Below, piece by piece: positions 7,086-16,219 of a DNA stretch of 64,000 nucleotides (its first letter is position 1; the number at the start of each line of letters is the position of its first letter). Source of the stretch: a virus; the IMG/VR virus record IMGVR_UViG_3300005613_003484, positions 1 to 64,000 of that record, one strand, 5' to 3'. The notes beneath the pieces are model-generated. The model made no database searches. It saw only the letters and a list, made by a program, of their open reading frames with translations, and had not been told where the DNA came from. Made by a program: the position numbers and the translations under genes.

Positions 7086-7897
7086 TATTTTTCCAAGTAA
7101 GTTTTATAAATGTAATCTTCATTGATAAGGAAGTTCTCAACAATTTCTAGATTTTCTTTTACCGCATCAAGTTTATCATAATATAGTTCCTCTGTCAACT
7201 GAGAAAGATCAAAGTCATCAGTGAGTATGAGGATGCCTTTTGGATTGAAAAACTTTCCAATATCGGGAGAACCATAATAAATTGGAATGGTTCCAGTAGC
7301 AAAACAATCTTGAATCTTTTCTGTAAAATAAGATTCATAAGAAGCATTTTCGATGGCCACAGAAAACATATAATCTACTAGACCTTCTTCCTTAGATTCA
7401 ATTTCATTGAATCCCCTACCATAAAAATCGACTTTACCTTGAAGTTTTTGTGCCCAAGACAGACGATGCTTATGTCCCTCACACATTACCTTGTTAGAGC
7501 AAATCATGGAGACTAATTTAGTTTTATCATAAAGTTTTGGTTCAGCAATCCAACTTCCATACAAAGGAGAGAACTTAAACTTAGAATGCAATTTAAGTAA
7601 ATCTTTATGATGTGTAAAAATTGCATCATAAACTCGAACATAATGGAGGTAATTTCTCTTCACATCTTCTAATACATCTGGACAAATATTTGCAGATTCT
7701 AATAGCCAGGCATATTTCTTTTTGCTGTGCGTGTCATCAAAAGCGAGACCAATATATCTGTCCACATAAAAAGTCTCTTCTGCTCCAGAATCAACCCACT
7801 TTATGAACTTTGATTCTTGCTTATGAATGGAGGAGGCTTTATTTCCGTTGTCATAGTTATTGAATCCACCTCCAACTAAGTTATACTGTTTTTTCAT
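7085..7897 (-). CDS. GT10-like fucosyltransferase
   Basis: 270 residues with the family 10 core: FSVAIENASYESYFTEKIQD followed by CFATGTIPIYYGSPDIGKFF. This E-N...Y-x-T-E-K...P-x-Y-x-G pattern binds GDP-fucose in alpha-1,3/1,4-fucosyltransferases. The N-terminal half is the acceptor side and is poorly conserved. Its start base is shared with the neighbouring stop region, so translation is likely coupled. Substrate is inferred from the family and from the GDP-fucose genes in the operon. Confidence 0.8.
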   Translation of the reverse strand: MKKQYNLVGGGFNNYDNGNKASSIHKQESKFIKWVDSGAEETFYVDRYIGLAFDDTHSKKKYAWLLESANICPDVLEDVKRNYLHYVRVYDAIFTHHKDLLKLHSKFKFSPLYGSWIAEPKLYDKTKLVSMICSNKVMCEGHKHRLSWAQKLQGKVDFYGRGFNEIESKEEGLVDYMFSVAIENASYESYFTEKIQDCFATGTIPIYYGSPDIGKFFNPKGILILTDDFDLSQLTEELYYDKLDAVKENLEIVENFLINEDYIYKTYLEK

Positions 7898-7898
7898 T

Positions 7899-8786
7899 TC
7901 AAATCATATCAAGTATTGTTTTTTTCAAATTATCTAAACTAGAAAATTTTTCGAATACAAACTCGGAGTCAAATATCATTTGATAAGGATGGCAGTCTGT
8001 TGCTTTTTCTCCAAAGCATAGAAATTTTTTGTTTTTATCAAATATATTTTCTATTACTGCATTAGTAAAAATAAAAGGTCCAGAATATCTTCCGATCATA
8101 ATATTACAAAATTTAGATAAGTATGAAATCTCATACAAATCCTGACCTTGATTTTTAATAATATCTCCAGTATATTTTATATTTTCTTTGCGAAGTTCTA
8201 TATTATGCGTGGTTATAAAGCAAATGTCCGAATAAATGCTAGAAACTTCGTCTATTATTTCTGCCAAATCTCCATTATAATTACATTGACCAGTTAAAGA
8301 TGGACCATTACAAAATAAAACTTTTTTTCTTTTTTCTGTCTCCAAGAAACAATCTATTGATGCAATATTATAATGAGAATAGTCAATTTTACAACCCAAG
8401 TAATATTCAATTGGTTTTAGTTGTAAATTCGAGTTCAACTGTTGAGACAAAAAATTAAATATTTCTGGATATACCAATGAATATAAAGTCTTCAGAGTAC
8501 ATTCACAATATCCAGGAGTGACTAAACTTGCATATTTTCCTATCCAGGTGTTTATGTAGATAGTGTCATCAATAACAAAATTATGTGCGTGTTCATTATT
8601 CCATTGGACTTTTGGCATCTGATCCATAGGAATATATTCTAAACTCAAATCTTTTAATAGATATTCCCCCCAATAATGAGAATAATAAAACTCAGCTTCA
8701 ATAAATTTCATAATGTGCTGAACAAAAGCCCTAGAGAGAAAAATATCTCCTTTGTGGGCATAATTAAAAAATACAATCTTTTTCAT
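7899..8786 (-). CDS. Probable GT-B glycosyltransferase
   Basis: 295 residues, begins KKIVFFNYAHKGDIFLSRAF, which resembles the N-terminal glycine loop region of heptosyltransferase-like (GT9-like) enzymes. A second half with IGRYSGPFIFTNAV and LCFGEKATDCHPYQM fits the nucleotide-sugar side of a GT-B fold. I do not recognise a precise family. Base composition is more AT-rich than in the flanking gmd and GT11 genes. Confidence 0.55.
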   Translation of the reverse strand: MKKIVFFNYAHKGDIFLSRAFVQHIMKFIEAEFYYSHYWGEYLLKDLSLEYIPMDQMPKVQWNNEHAHNFVIDDTIYINTWIGKYASLVTPGYCECTLKTLYSLVYPEIFNFLSQQLNSNLQLKPIEYYLGCKIDYSHYNIASIDCFLETEKRKKVLFCNGPSLTGQCNYNGDLAEIIDEVSSIYSDICFITTHNIELRKENIKYTGDIIKNQGQDLYEISYLSKFCNIMIGRYSGPFIFTNAVIENIFDKNKKFLCFGEKATDCHPYQMIFDSEFVFEKFSSLDNLKKTILDMI

Positions 8787-9719
8787 TTAATTTAGGACAA
8801 TTTTTTTCATAAGTTCAACTATATATTCCTTGGAAAATATACTAGAGTCAGTATTAATAACATAGTTTTGATTTAAGTATTCTAAAAACAAATCATTATC
8901 ATTATCAATCTTAATGATTTCTTCCATCATCAAATCAAAATCATTGTAGTCATAATAATTTATAAAACATTTTGTATTCAAGTCTTTGTGTATATTTTTG
9001 TTCCCCCAATAGATTGGAATAGTATTTGACAACAAAGATTCATATATTTTTTCGCTAATAAGTCCAGATTCGGATACATAGGTGATGTCATTTGGAGACT
9101 TCACGCACCCATGCGAGTTCTCAAAACAAATATTAAACTTATAATTAGAAATACATTGAACCTTGAATAATGAGTTTTCATATTTCAATACATTTCCCAT
9201 TGGTATTTGTTGACTATTGTTCAAGTACGACCCATGGGAATTAATATATTTGTATTTGCTTAGTTTATCGAAAAAATACTTTCTAGGACAAGATGGATAT
9301 CCATTTCCTCTAGAAACAAAAGAACAGAAGTTTTGAGGGATATTATTTATTTTTTGCCTAGGAAGTAGTAAAAACTCATAATCATTTATATATCCATTTT
9401 TGTAGTATTCATAATTATAAAGAAGAATTAGAGGAACTCTATCAAAGAAAGAATCATCAAAATCAAAAAAAGTTAAAGATTTGTATATTAGACTTCTATC
9501 AATATTCCCAGACCAAGACAAAAACGGCTCTCCGGTATAATATATTATTTTAGAGTTTTTGTATTTTTGTATTTGTGGATCTAGATCATTATCTGTCAAT
9601 ACAATGTCTGGGTCTTCCACATCAAATGTTAAATCAAAACACTGAGATAGTGCCCATGTAAATAAATTGTCTGTTGGATTAAACCAACTAAAATTACAAA
9701 AATATCTTATTTTTTTCAT
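8787..9719 (-). CDS. GT10-like fucosyltransferase, second copy
   Basis: 310 residues. The diagnostic region is FNICFENSHG, then GLISEKIYESLLSNTIPIYW with GN after it, the GT10 donor-binding motif. It is longer and more divergent than the copy at 7085-7897. The start is the ATG at 9719; an upstream TTG at 9728 overlaps the previous gene and is less likely. The gene is AT-rich. Confidence 0.78.
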   Translation of the reverse strand: MKKIRYFCNFSWFNPTDNLFTWALSQCFDLTFDVEDPDIVLTDNDLDPQIQKYKNSKIIYYTGEPFLSWSGNIDRSLIYKSLTFFDFDDSFFDRVPLILLYNYEYYKNGYINDYEFLLLPRQKINNIPQNFCSFVSRGNGYPSCPRKYFFDKLSKYKYINSHGSYLNNSQQIPMGNVLKYENSLFKVQCISNYKFNICFENSHGCVKSPNDITYVSESGLISEKIYESLLSNTIPIYWGNKNIHKDLNTKCFINYYDYNDFDLMMEEIIKIDNDNDLFLEYLNQNYVINTDSSIFSKEYIVELMKKIVLN

Positions 9720-9724
9720 TAATG

Positions 9725-10366
9725 TCAAAAAATTTTATTTTCAACTACAGAATCTTTCCCCTCATGAAAAATAATTTTTGGTACACTAGCATACCCAACA
9801 CAGTCGGTATTCCTAAAAGTAAGCTGTAAGTTTGCATCTGCCGTCCAAGTGACAGGATTGTTTCTTTCATATAAAATTTTTGCATATTCTTTCTTAACTG
9901 CAAATCCAATTGTAGAATCTGGATAAAAGTATCCATTTTTATCTATTTTTATCAAGTTAGAACTGTAATTTGGTGAGGGACTCATATCTTGATGTCCATA
10001 GCCAAGATAAAATAATTGCCAATCTTCTGGAAGTTGATCAAATACTTTATCCATCATTTTTAGACTTTTATCATCTATACATGCATCGTCTTCTAGAATT
10101 AAACAACTTTTAACATCATTGTCAATTATATACCGATAAATCATATTAAAGCTTTCGGAACATCCTATTTGTCCAGGGTATCTGAGTTGACATCCATTAT
10201 CATAATAAGATTGTATATCAAGATCTTCATAACTAACGCCATAAAAGAATGAATAATCTATTCCGTTTAATCTCAATTTTATTCTCTCTTGTCTTTCTTT
10301 TGAAAATTCGTGGTTCGTTGTCAAAACCAAAACTTGTTCAAAGTATTTGTTAAATAAATGTTTCAT
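9725..10366 (-). CDS. GT25-family glycosyltransferase, second copy
   Basis: 213 residues. The N-terminal VLVLTTNHEFSKERQERI, the motif GQIGCSESFNMIYRYII and the acid cluster LILEDDACIDD match family 25 transferases. It is shorter than the copy at 3829-4623. It lies in the AT-rich part of the cassette between two putative GT-B genes. Confidence 0.75.
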   Translation of the reverse strand: MKHLFNKYFEQVLVLTTNHEFSKERQERIKLRLNGIDYSFFYGVSYEDLDIQSYYDNGCQLRYPGQIGCSESFNMIYRYIIDNDVKSCLILEDDACIDDKSLKMMDKVFDQLPEDWQLFYLGYGHQDMSPSPNYSSNLIKIDKNGYFYPDSTIGFAVKKEYAKILYERNNPVTWTADANLQLTFRNTDCVGYASVPKIIFHEGKDSVVENKIF

Positions 10367-11059
10367 TTAAAAAATTCCTATTACACCATTTAATCCTTTA
10401 GAATGAATTGATTCTGGATAATTTCTAACATAGTTATGCCTATAGATTTTTGGTTTATCCATTCTATATGAGTTAACCATATCCAAAAATCCAGTTTGCA
10501 TCATATGAATTTCTTCGGCATTTTCAAGTAGTTTAATATAATCAAACATCTTAAATTGAAAATCATTACGAATTACTTTATATTCATCCGTAACTTTAGT
10601 CATATCAATATTATATCCTCTCTTTGGGTCATCCAATACAAAGATATATTTTTCACCATCAGGATTTAGAGTTTTACAAACTTCTTCTTCTTTTTCCAAA
10701 TCTCTTTCAAAATAAAACTCATCAAATCTAACTTGGAAATCAAGACCTGCAAGATGATAGAACGCTTCATCAAAGGTCATTCTATCTAAACAACTATCCA
10801 AATTTTGGAATCCAGGCTTAATTAAATTATTTTTGACTGTCTTATTACTTTCAACAAATCTTACAGCATCCTCTTCAATATCGAAGTTGAAAATTTCTAG
10901 ATTATCTAAATCACGATACATATAACTCACATTGTCATAGTAATGTGTATAACAAAAGAGAACTATATTATCGTATTTTTTACAAAAATGACGCACCATA
11001 CCATTACAAATAATATGGTCGCCAAGTCCTAGATGGTGATGAATATACTTGAGTGACAT
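10367..11059 (-). CDS. Probable GT-B type transferase
   Basis: 230 residues, begins YIHHHLGLGDHIICNGMVRH, which resembles the G-x-G-D start of GT9-like or related GT-B enzymes. The C-terminal region (EEIHMMQTGFLDMVNSYRM) could be the donor side. Similar short proteins occur in cyanophage and cyanobacterial polysaccharide clusters. Function is inferred mainly from position. Confidence 0.5.
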   Translation of the reverse strand: MSLKYIHHHLGLGDHIICNGMVRHFCKKYDNIVLFCYTHYYDNVSYMYRDLDNLEIFNFDIEEDAVRFVESNKTVKNNLIKPGFQNLDSCLDRMTFDEAFYHLAGLDFQVRFDEFYFERDLEKEEEVCKTLNPDGEKYIFVLDDPKRGYNIDMTKVTDEYKVIRNDFQFKMFDYIKLLENAEEIHMMQTGFLDMVNSYRMDKPKIYRHNYVRNYPESIHSKGLNGVIGIF

Positions 11060-11060
11060 A

Positions 11061-11405
11061 TCACTTAACTCCCTTATAAAGTTTTACAGAATCCTCACGA
11101 AGTGTTCTTCCAGTTGCAATGGCATTATCCACAAGAAGATTAACTGCCTGCACTAGACGAGGACGCTTGACCTTAAAGCAGATATCAATTTTACGCTTCA
11201 ACTCAGCAACCTCTGTATCAGTCTTTGCCTCTTGAATTGCATCTTCCAACATCCACATACGAGTGTGGAGGATAGAAAGTTTTTCAATTACTTCACCAAG
11301 ATTATCAGTCTCAATGTATTCAACATCAGGAAGTTCTCTACGAGAAAGAACTTCATCAATAGTCTCTTTAATACATTGGTCAATTAAATCGCCAAACTTA
11401 CTCAT
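11061..11405 (-). CDS. Small helical protein in the sugar cassette
   Basis: 114 residues, mostly helical and charged. The central part (LHTRMWMLEDAIQEAKTD, then AELKRKIDICFKVKRPRLV) recalls DUF4254-type proteins of LPS clusters, but the match is weak. It has no membrane or catalytic motif. It overlaps the aminotransferase-family gene by four bases and must be cotranscribed with the transferases. Confidence 0.6.
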   Translation of the reverse strand: MSKFGDLIDQCIKETIDEVLSRRELPDVEYIETDNLGEVIEKLSILHTRMWMLEDAIQEAKTDTEVAELKRKIDICFKVKRPRLVQAVNLLVDNAIATGRTLREDSVKLYKGVK

Positions 11406-12574
11406 AACTCTCCTAAGATTTTTTCCAAAAGATTCATATCTTTGTTAGAAACAAACTGATTGTTTCCAATGTAGACTCCATTCTCGTGAAGAATATCTAC
11501 ATTTAAGTTTTCTGTTTTACCACCGATTGAGTATCCTTTGAGATAAGGTTGCCTTAAAAGATTTCCACCAACCACTGGTCTATATTCAATTTTATATTTG
11601 TTTAGTAAAGAAATTAATCTTGTTTTAATCTCTTTAGTTTTACAAATGAAAGGAAAACAGAAGCAACTATTACCTTCATTATACACTATTGGATAGAAAT
11701 TGTCTCTATTTTTTTGAGAGGACATAATTTCTACAAATCTAAAATATGACTTATCTCTATTGCCAATAAACTTATCAAGCCTCTTTAGTTGAGATAATCC
11801 TAATACAGCTCCAAACTCAGTATTCCTAAAGTTATATCCATCACTTACAAATAGAAATGACTTTTCTATTTCTGGATTTTTATTCTTATAGTATTTGAAT
11901 TGGTCTGAGACTCTTGCCAGTCCGTGTGACCTTTTCATTTTCATCAAATCATATAGTTCCCAACTATCAGTAGAAATCATTCCACCTTCTACAGTAGACA
12001 TATGATGCCCAAAATAAAAACTAAATGTTGCACCAAGACTAGTTTTACCTATCTTATTTCCATTCTTATCAAGACATCCGTGAGACTCACAAACATCATC
12101 AATAAACAATGCATTTGGAAGTATTTTTTTATATTCTTCAACTTCTGCTGGAATTCCAAGTAGATGAGTTACAAATACTAATTTAATATCTGGATGTAAC
12201 TCAGATATAGTTTTAAGATTGTCTAAATCAAAACTATAATTTTCAAGATTTACGTCACAAAAAATAGGAGTAAGACCTAGTTGAATAATTGGATTGATGT
12301 TTGTAACCCAAGTGCAAGATGGAACTAAAACTTTGTCACCTTTTTGGAGACCATACTTTTCTATGATTGCAGAGACTAATAAAAAATTTGCAGTGCTTCC
12401 AGAAGTTACAAATAAAGAATATCTACAACCCAACCACTTTGACCACTCTTTCTCAAATTGCTCAACATTTTTACCCTGAGTAAACTTGTCGGAAGTTAAA
12501 ACAAATTTAGCAAGTTGAAATCTATCCCATAAAGAGATAGAGTTTTTCATAAGTGGCCACTTATAGTCTGACAT
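11402..12574 (-). CDS. ColD-like GDP-4-keto-6-deoxymannose 3-dehydratase (DegT fold)
   Basis: 390 residues of the DegT/DnrJ/EryC1/StrS PLP family. The PLP pocket is clear: SGSTANFLL near 58-66, FIDDVCESHG near 157-166 (Asp and His), and SFYFGHHMSTVEGGM. In aminotransferases this last motif carries the Schiff-base lysine; here position 190 is His, followed by His191. His at this place is the mark of 3-dehydratases such as ColD (388 residues, catalytic His188) and E1. The expected reaction removes the C3 hydroxyl of the GMD product, leading to a 3,6-dideoxy sugar such as colitose. Next to fcl and gmd. Confidence 0.8.
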   Translation of the reverse strand: MSDYKWPLMKNSISLWDRFQLAKFVLTSDKFTQGKNVEQFEKEWSKWLGCRYSLFVTSGSTANFLLVSAIIEKYGLQKGDKVLVPSCTWVTNINPIIQLGLTPIFCDVNLENYSFDLDNLKTISELHPDIKLVFVTHLLGIPAEVEEYKKILPNALFIDDVCESHGCLDKNGNKIGKTSLGATFSFYFGHHMSTVEGGMISTDSWELYDLMKMKRSHGLARVSDQFKYYKNKNPEIEKSFLFVSDGYNFRNTEFGAVLGLSQLKRLDKFIGNRDKSYFRFVEIMSSQKNRDNFYPIVYNEGNSCFCFPFICKTKEIKTRLISLLNKYKIEYRPVVGGNLLRQPYLKGYSIGGKTENLNVDILHENGVYIGNNQFVSNKDMNLLEKILGEL

Positions 12575-13505
12575 AATTACTCCTATTTTTTAGAAACCAA
12601 TCAATTGTAGTCTTCAAACCATCTTCAAGGGAGGTTTTTGCCTTCCATCCCAAGGAACTCATTTTTGAAGTGTCCAATGCTCTACGAGGAGTACCATTTG
12701 GTTTACTTACATCCCAGATTAACTTACCATTATACCCAACAAGTCTTGCAACGATCTCAGAGAGTTCTTTAATACTCACTTCTCTCTCAGGTCCAATGTT
12801 AATAATTTCTGGGTCTTCATAGTTATTCATCAGGAAAACAAGGCCATCGGCAAGATCATCCGAGAAAAGAAACTCTCTAGTCGGACTACCATCACCAAAG
12901 CAGACAACACTTTCCGAACCAGAATCTTTTGCAGTAACAAACTTATTGATAAAGCTTGGAATTACATGGCATTGTTCAATAATAAAATTATCATTAATAC
13001 CATAAAGATTATTGGGCATTACAGATACAGTTGGAAATCCATACTGATCTGTATATTTTTTACACATCATATATCCAGCAATTTTTGCTAGTGAATATGA
13101 AATATTTGTCTCTTCAAGAGGTCCTGTCATCAAATACTCTTCTTTGATCGGCACCGGAGCATGTTTTGGGTAGATGCAGGCCGATCCTAAAAAGAGCAAT
13201 TTCTTACACCCATTACGATATGCTGCGTCAATTACATTTGTCTGAATCTGCAAATTTTCCCGAATAAAATCAGCGGGAATTGCTTTATTATAACCAATAC
13301 CACCCACTTTTGCTGCGCCCAGAAAAACATAATCTGGTCTTTCTTCAGCAAAAAATTCATCAACATCTTTTTGAACCCTCAAATCCAATTGTGCCCTAGA
13401 GCGAGTCAATAGATTAGTATATCCATTGGATGTTAGTTGTCTAGAAATTGCAGACCCAACAAGACCTCTATGTCCCGCAATAAAAATTTTAGAATCAATT
13501 TCCAT
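12561..13505 (-). CDS. fcl: GDP-L-fucose synthase (epimerase/reductase)
   Basis: 314 residues, an SDR enzyme that makes GDP-L-fucose from GDP-4-keto-6-deoxymannose. The NADP loop is [11 protein letters not shown]. The catalytic set is visible: Ser and Cys in GSACIYPK, Tyr and Lys in [10 protein letters not shown], and the epimerase His in [15 protein letters not shown] is also typical. A related enzyme (ColC) finishes colitose from the ColD product; sequence reading alone does not tell which product dominates. It overlaps both neighbours. Confidence 0.92.
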   Translation of the reverse strand: MEIDSKIFIAGHRGLVGSAISRQLTSNGYTNLLTRSRAQLDLRVQKDVDEFFAEERPDYVFLGAAKVGGIGYNKAIPADFIRENLQIQTNVIDAAYRNGCKKLLFLGSACIYPKHAPVPIKEEYLMTGPLEETNISYSLAKIAGYMMCKKYTDQYGFPTVSVMPNNLYGINDNFIIEQCHVIPSFINKFVTAKDSGSESVVCFGDGSPTREFLFSDDLADGLVFLMNNYEDPEIINIGPEREVSIKELSEIVARLVGYNGKLIWDVSKPNGTPRRALDTSKMSSLGWKAKTSLEDGLKTTIDWFLKNRSNYVRL

Positions 13506-14502
13506 TAATACACATATCCTGAACTAATTGTTTAAAAGAAATTTTAGGTTCCCAACCCAGAATTTCCTTTGCTTTAGTAGCATCACCTAATAAAGTCTCT
13601 ACTTCAGCAGGTCGAAAATATTTAGGATTGACTGCGATTACCATATTACCAGTATTCGTATCATATCCTGCTTCATCAAAACCTTCACCTTCCCATGCAA
13701 TATTAATACCAAAGTAAGGTGCAGCTTCTTCAACAAATTGTCTAACTGAATATTGTTCTCCAGTAGCAATTACGTAATCATCTGGAGAATCTTGCTGCAG
13801 CATCAACCACATTGCTTCCACAAAATCTTTTGCATGTCCCCAATCTCTCTTTGCATTTAGATTTCCGAGATATAATATGTTTTGTTCCCCAGTTGAAATT
13901 CGTGAAAGTCCTCTAGTGATTTTTCTTGTGACAAAAGTTTCTCCTCTGCGAGGGGATTCGTGATTGAAAAGAATTCCAGAACTTGCATGTAATCCGTATG
14001 ATTCTCTGTAATTTTTAATGATCCAGTATCCATAAACTTTTGCAACTCCATAAGGTGATCGTGGATAAAATGGAGTTGTTTCTTTTTGAGGAACTTCTTG
14101 AACTAATCCAAACATTTCCGAAGTTGATGCTTGGTATATACGAACTTTATCTTCCATACCAAGAAGACGCACTGCTTCAAGAACACGAAGAGTTCCTAAT
14201 GCATCAACCTGTCCAGTATACTCAGGCATTTCAAAAGAAACTTTTACATGACTCTGAGCACCAAGATTATAAATTTCTGTTGGCTGCACTTTTTGAATAA
14301 CACTGACAAGATTCGTAGAATCAGTCAGATCCCCATAATGAAGATGCAATTGATCATAAATGTGATCAATTCGTTTTGTATTAATGGATGATGATCGACG
14401 AATAATACCGTGAACCTCATATCCTTTTTCTAATAGTAGCTCGGCAAGATAAGATCCATCTTGACCTGTCACGCCAGTGATCAAAGCAATTTTTTTATTC
14501 AC
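13495..14502 (-). CDS. gmd: GDP-mannose 4,6-dehydratase
   Basis: 335 residues, the first enzyme of the pathway. NADP loop [30 protein letters not shown], catalytic Thr in QASTSEMFG, and Tyr-x3-Lys in [10 protein letters not shown] are all GMD features. It converts host GDP-D-mannose to the 4-keto-6-deoxy intermediate used by both the fcl and ColD-like products. Length is slightly short of bacterial GMD (about 350-370) but no motif is missing. Confidence 0.93.
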   Translation of the reverse strand: MNKKIALITGVTGQDGSYLAELLLEKGYEVHGIIRRSSSINTKRIDHIYDQLHLHYGDLTDSTNLVSVIQKVQPTEIYNLGAQSHVKVSFEMPEYTGQVDALGTLRVLEAVRLLGMEDKVRIYQASTSEMFGLVQEVPQKETTPFYPRSPYGVAKVYGYWIIKNYRESYGLHASSGILFNHESPRRGETFVTRKITRGLSRISTGEQNILYLGNLNAKRDWGHAKDFVEAMWLMLQQDSPDDYVIATGEQYSVRQFVEEAAPYFGINIAWEGEGFDEAGYDTNTGNMVIAVNPKYFRPAEVETLLGDATKAKEILGWEPKISFKQLVQDMCINGN

Positions 14503-14505
14503 ACA

Positions 14506-15330
14506 TTAAACCCCACAATTCGTAAAATTCACTTGCCCATTTCTTGTTGCCCAAATTGGATATTCCCTTCCATATGTATTCCAGATCTTTGCCTGCTCTT
14601 TTCCAACCGGAACTCCGGATAGTCCAGCTGCATTCCAAATTGTTTCATATGTATCATCCTCATGAAAAGTAAAGTCGTGAGATTCCGATTTCTTCTTTAG
14701 TAGTAGAGACCAAATTGACTGATCGTGTCGATTTTCCCTGAAAATAGTATCATTAGGGAGAGTTGATAGACTATCGTCTAAGTATTTCCCCCCATCGTCA
14801 ACGCAAATATCCATCCAATCCTCAACAAGTTTCTTTACCATTGGGGTATTCTTCAAAAAGAAAATTGTAGATATAATTTGTCTCGTCATCAAATATACAT
14901 CATTGTCACCAATAATGCGACGATAGGTATCCATTTTTGTCCATTGTATCTCTGGAAGATCTAAAGTAAAAAATACTCCCTGGGTCTCAATGCACTCTTT
15001 ATAATATTGTTGGAGTTTGTCTAGACCATTTTTGTTTAACTCACATCCAGAGTCAACATAAAGTAAAACATCATTTTCTGTAATAGAATTTAATGCTTGT
15101 AGGATAAAATAAGGTTTACATGCATAATATCCATAATATCGTCGCTGCATACCAACACGAGGTTTCATCATTGGCTTTGCATGTGTTTCCCAAAAAGTAT
15201 TATTTTCTAAGTCTTGTTCTCCATATTCCAAGATAGACTTAAATACTCCGAAGTTCTCTGCCTGCTTTTTAATTCTATTTTTCCCAATAGAAAAGTTATT
15301 GTCACCAAAATATGTTAAATGTAAATCCAT
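14506..15330 (-). CDS. Glycosyltransferase, first gene of the sugar cassette
   Basis: 274 residues. LLYVDSGCELNKNG carries a D-x-[SG] type acid motif of GT-A enzymes, and RHDQSIWSLLLKK resembles the C-terminal His/Asp region of small GT-A transferases. Family not assigned. It lies directly behind an early promoter and is probably the first cistron of a 14-gene operon extending to 3829. Confidence 0.65.
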   Translation of the reverse strand: MDLHLTYFGDNNFSIGKNRIKKQAENFGVFKSILEYGEQDLENNTFWETHAKPMMKPRVGMQRRYYGYYACKPYFILQALNSITENDVLLYVDSGCELNKNGLDKLQQYYKECIETQGVFFTLDLPEIQWTKMDTYRRIIGDNDVYLMTRQIISTIFFLKNTPMVKKLVEDWMDICVDDGGKYLDDSLSTLPNDTIFRENRHDQSIWSLLLKKKSESHDFTFHEDDTYETIWNAAGLSGVPVGKEQAKIWNTYGREYPIWATRNGQVNFTNCGV

Positions 15331-15354
15331 GCTTCAGTTATCACCGATCTATGT

Positions 15355-15384
15355 ATTATACCAAAAAAGAGGAGTTGTTGTCAA
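15355..15384 (-). promoter_or_regulatory. Early sigma70 promoter of the sugar cassette
   Basis: TTGACA (15384-15379), 18 bases, TATAAT (15360-15355). The first start codon is 25 bases further. No other strong promoter or terminator was seen down to 3829, so this one probably serves the whole cassette. Confidence 0.85.
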
Positions 15385-15392
15385 CCCATGAC

Positions 15393-15617
15393 TTAAGCTG
15401 GAACATCTACTTGAAGATCTTCGGATAAAAGACTCAAAATTAGTTCATAATCAGCTTCCGATTCTTGATAAAATTGAACTCCTTGTTCTTCATAAAATTT
15501 CTTAACTTTTTTGAAAAGTTTTGGTTGATCATATTCTAAATCAATTTCTCGGTTTGCTGCGCGAGTAAGAGTGTAAATTGATTTGCGAAATTTGGAATTA
15601 AAAGAATAGTCAGACAT
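15393..15617 (-). CDS. Small early protein, unknown function
   Basis: 74 residues from the ATG at 15617 (MSDYSFNSKFRKSIYTLTRA), or 80 from 15635. The 15635 ATG lies about where transcription should begin, and longer versions run into the promoter. The protein is charged and helical, with an acidic C-terminus. The family is not recognised. Confidence 0.6.
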   Translation of the reverse strand: MSDYSFNSKFRKSIYTLTRAANREIDLEYDQPKLFKKVKKFYEEQGVQFYQESEADYELILSLLSEDLQVDVPA

Positions 15618-15639
15618 GTGTTGAATTAAATTCATTTTT

Positions 15640-15668
15640 ATTATATGGGAATAAAGCAGTCGTGTCAA
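15640..15668 (-). promoter_or_regulatory. Early sigma70 promoter
   Basis: TTGACA (15668-15663), 17 bases, TATAAT (15645-15640): a consensus host-type promoter for the small gene at 15393. Confidence 0.88.
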
Positions 15669-15689
15669 GGGGCAAATGATTAAAATTTT

Positions 15690-15878
15690 TTATGATGCTT
15701 CTTCGTGGTCTGTGTGAATTCTTATCAAATCATCATCACTAGAGCCAAATGAAGAATTATATGGCATTACTATTGCATTTCCGTAACTACTAGTTACTAT
15801 AAATGACTCCCCATTTTCAACTTTTTCCATCAAATTGTCAAAATTAGTTTGAAACTGTTCTACCGTGAATGATTCCAT
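15690..15878 (-). CDS. Phd/YefM-like antitoxin-type protein
   Basis: 62 residues. FTVEQFQTNFDNLMEKVENG, then FIVTSSYGNAIVMPY is the fold signature of Phd/YefM antitoxins: a DNA-binding N-terminal dimer domain. The C-terminal 20 residues are acidic. No toxin gene is adjacent; both neighbours encode small proteins unlike RelE or Doc. It may regulate its own early promoter or neutralise a host toxin. Both are inference. Confidence 0.75.
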   Translation of the reverse strand: MESFTVEQFQTNFDNLMEKVENGESFIVTSSYGNAIVMPYNSSFGSSDDDLIRIHTDHEEAS

Positions 15879-15905
15879 TTTACATTATCAATTTTTTATG
15901 ACTAT

Positions 15906-15934
15906 ATCATACTACAAGTTAGAATTGCAGTCAA
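15906..15934 (-). promoter_or_regulatory. Early sigma70 promoter
   Basis: TTGACT (15934-15929), 17 bases, TATGAT (15911-15906), directly upstream of the Phd-like gene. The -35 box overlaps the stop codon of the 39-residue gene. Confidence 0.7.
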
Positions 15935-16050
15935 GTCTCGTCTTCAGTCCCATCTTCGTATGAACATGGTTCTTCAAATAACTCAATCATTTTTTGTTGC
16001 AAAACTCTTTGCTGTAAATTTTCTATATCTTCTTCAGTTAGTTCTACCAC
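15931..16050 (-). CDS. Micro-gene, 39 residues
   Basis: GTG start inside the 3' end of the 53-residue gene, preceded by GGGAG at short spacing. The product is acidic (VVELTEEDIENLQQRVLQQK, then ELFEEPCS). Overlap and codon content look like a real coupled gene, but no family is recognised and the short ribosome-site spacing is a weak point. Confidence 0.45.
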   Translation of the reverse strand: MVELTEEDIENLQQRVLQQKMIELFEEPCSYEDGTEDET

Positions 16051-16195
16051 CGTCTCCCTTAAAAAACTTTTCTAATGGATCTTTTTTAGTTTTAGATATT
16101 TCTACTGCTCTTCGATAAAACATGTTATTTGTATTTCCAGATGCTTCAAATGTAGCTTTAATTTTTAGCCAATTTTCGTATGTATGTTGATCCAT
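16034..16195 (-). CDS. Small conserved-looking protein, 53 residues
   Basis: ATG at 16195; product MDQHTYENWLKIKATFEASG then NTNNMFYRRA and DPLEKFFKGDGG. It is helical and basic in the middle, with no motif of known function. I recall similar short proteins from other cyanophages, but cannot name a family. It overlaps the 39-residue gene by 17 bases. Confidence 0.6.
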   Translation of the reverse strand: MDQHTYENWLKIKATFEASGNTNNMFYRRAVEISKTKKDPLEKFFKGDGGRTN

Positions 16196-16219
16196 TTATA
16201 AGATGTTATATTACCATTA

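Noticed and set aside
9720-9728. TTG start for the second GT10 gene
   Set aside because: An ATG nine bases further avoids overlap and fits the family start (MKKIRYFCNF).
15636-15668. Upstream start codon extending the gene at 15393 by 11-17 residues
   Set aside because: The extension would be the promoter itself: its first codons are the -35 box.
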